From Candidatus Saccharibacteria bacterium oral taxon 488 (GTDB lineage Bacteria; Patescibacteriota; Saccharimonadia; Saccharimonadales; Saccharimonadaceae), in assembly GCA_013100825.1 (NCBI GenBank), contig CP040001.1, positions 186,001 through 250,000 of the forward strand: a DNA stretch of 64,000 nucleotides, read 5' to 3'. Positions 63,681 through 64,000 of the stretch are shown here, one piece after another. Under the pieces are notes generated by a model. It had not been told where the DNA came from. It did not search any database and saw only the letters and a program-made list of their open reading frames with translations. A program made the translations under genes and the position numbers. Each line of letters begins with the position of its first letter. The first letter of the stretch is position 1.

Positions 63681-64000
63681 ATGACATACGAATTGAATAG
63701 AGAATATTTCGGAGTAAAAATTGTAGTAATCGGCGGCGGAACTGGTAGTTTCACGCTGCTGTCGGGTCTGAAAAAATATACCCATAGTATCACGGCACTG
63801 GTTAACATGGTTGACGACGGTGGCTCGACAGGTATGCTGCGCGATGAGCTGGGTGTGCTGCCGGCGGGTGATGTGCGGCAGTGCCTGGTGGCGCTGAGTA
63901 GTTCGCCAAAGGTGCGCGACTTGTTCAATTACCGGTTTGACGAGGGTAGTATGAAGGGGCATGCGTTTGGTAATTTGTTCATGGCGGCGCTGGAAAAGAT
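63681..64000 (+). CDS. yvcK: YvcK/CofD-like protein, 5' part
   Basis: The first 106 or so codons, running off the right edge. VVIGGGTGSFTLLSGLKKY near residues 15-33 and NMVDDGGSTGMLRDELGVLPAGDVRQCL near 47-74 are the nucleotide-sugar binding regions of YvcK/GlmR. YvcK helps direct carbon to wall synthesis. TATAAT (63669-63674) ends 6 bases before ATG 63681, again a leaderless layout. Confidence 0.9.
   Translation, partial: MTYELNREYFGVKIVVIGGGTGSFTLLSGLKKYTHSITALVNMVDDGGSTGMLRDELGVLPAGDVRQCLVALSSSPKVRDLFNYRFDEGSMKGHAFGNLFMAALEK

Overview
The window looks like a slice of a small, tightly packed bacterial chromosome of the Candidatus Saccharibacteria (TM7) type, probably a host-associated lineage. 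This assignment is inferred from gene content, style and neighbourhoods; no search was run. Genes abut or overlap by 1-11 bases, several convergent genes overlap at their 3' ends, and many proteins are shortened versions of their families. Both peptide release factors are present (RF1 at 8300-9367, RF2 at 44638-45717). UGA should therefore be an ordinary stop, unlike in the UGA-recoding Gracilibacteria and SR1 lineages.

Layout. 1-7.7 kb: the end of a GalU-like gene, rplU, parAB, signal peptidase I, an LCP-type wall ligase, a membrane protein, an HtrA protease and prmC. 7.8-17 kb: housekeeping genes (prfA, rpmE, rpsB-tsf, recF) alternate with unrecognised orphan genes, most with their own TTGACA promoter and a real 5' leader. 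17-26 kb: frr, an NTase-like protein, uppS, rseP, a CPBP protease, proS, greA, a gene with an internal UGA, a DUF2207 protein and a CNNM/CBS protein. 26.0-26.4 kb: a gene-free interval with a canonical promoter, a series of hairpins and a 13-bp terminal hairpin, read here as a candidate structured noncoding RNA. 26.8-33.8 kb: an envelope-stress-like island (MacB/FtsX-type ABC pair, PadR, PspC, UppP, second ABC pair). 33.9-36 kb: a membrane-anchored collagen-like surface protein. 36-50 kb: serS, hpf, secA, an M16 peptidase, murD, hpt, murI, prfB, ftsEX with a CHAP hydrolase, a CtpA protease, a lone receiver and rpmA. 50.8-64 kb: an RNA methylase, a flippase-like membrane protein, xseAB, a soluble histidine kinase plus receiver, recO, glyS, an AT-rich SAP-like gene, a NUDIX hydrolase, an AbrB-Doc toxin-antitoxin pair, an SDR protein and the start of a YvcK-like gene.

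How the genes work together. The main theme is envelope building and turnover: UppS/UppP for the lipid carrier, MurD/MurI for precursors, LCP for polymer attachment, FtsEX plus CHAP hydrolase for septal cleavage, and LepB/SecA/RseP/HtrA/CtpA for export and quality control. A second theme is translation (L21, L27, L31, S2, EF-Ts, RRF, RF1, RF2, PrmC, HPF, and Ser, Pro and Gly tRNA synthetases).

Two promoter styles coexist. About twenty genes have a TATAAT-like box ending only 6-8 bases before the start codon, which predicts leaderless mRNAs. The orphan genes and the ncRNA candidate instead use a strong TTGACA box; in two orphan genes a GA-dinucleotide tract lies in the -35/-10 spacer. The ncRNA candidate, the repeat-bearing promoters and the two disrupted reading frames are the most interesting observations.
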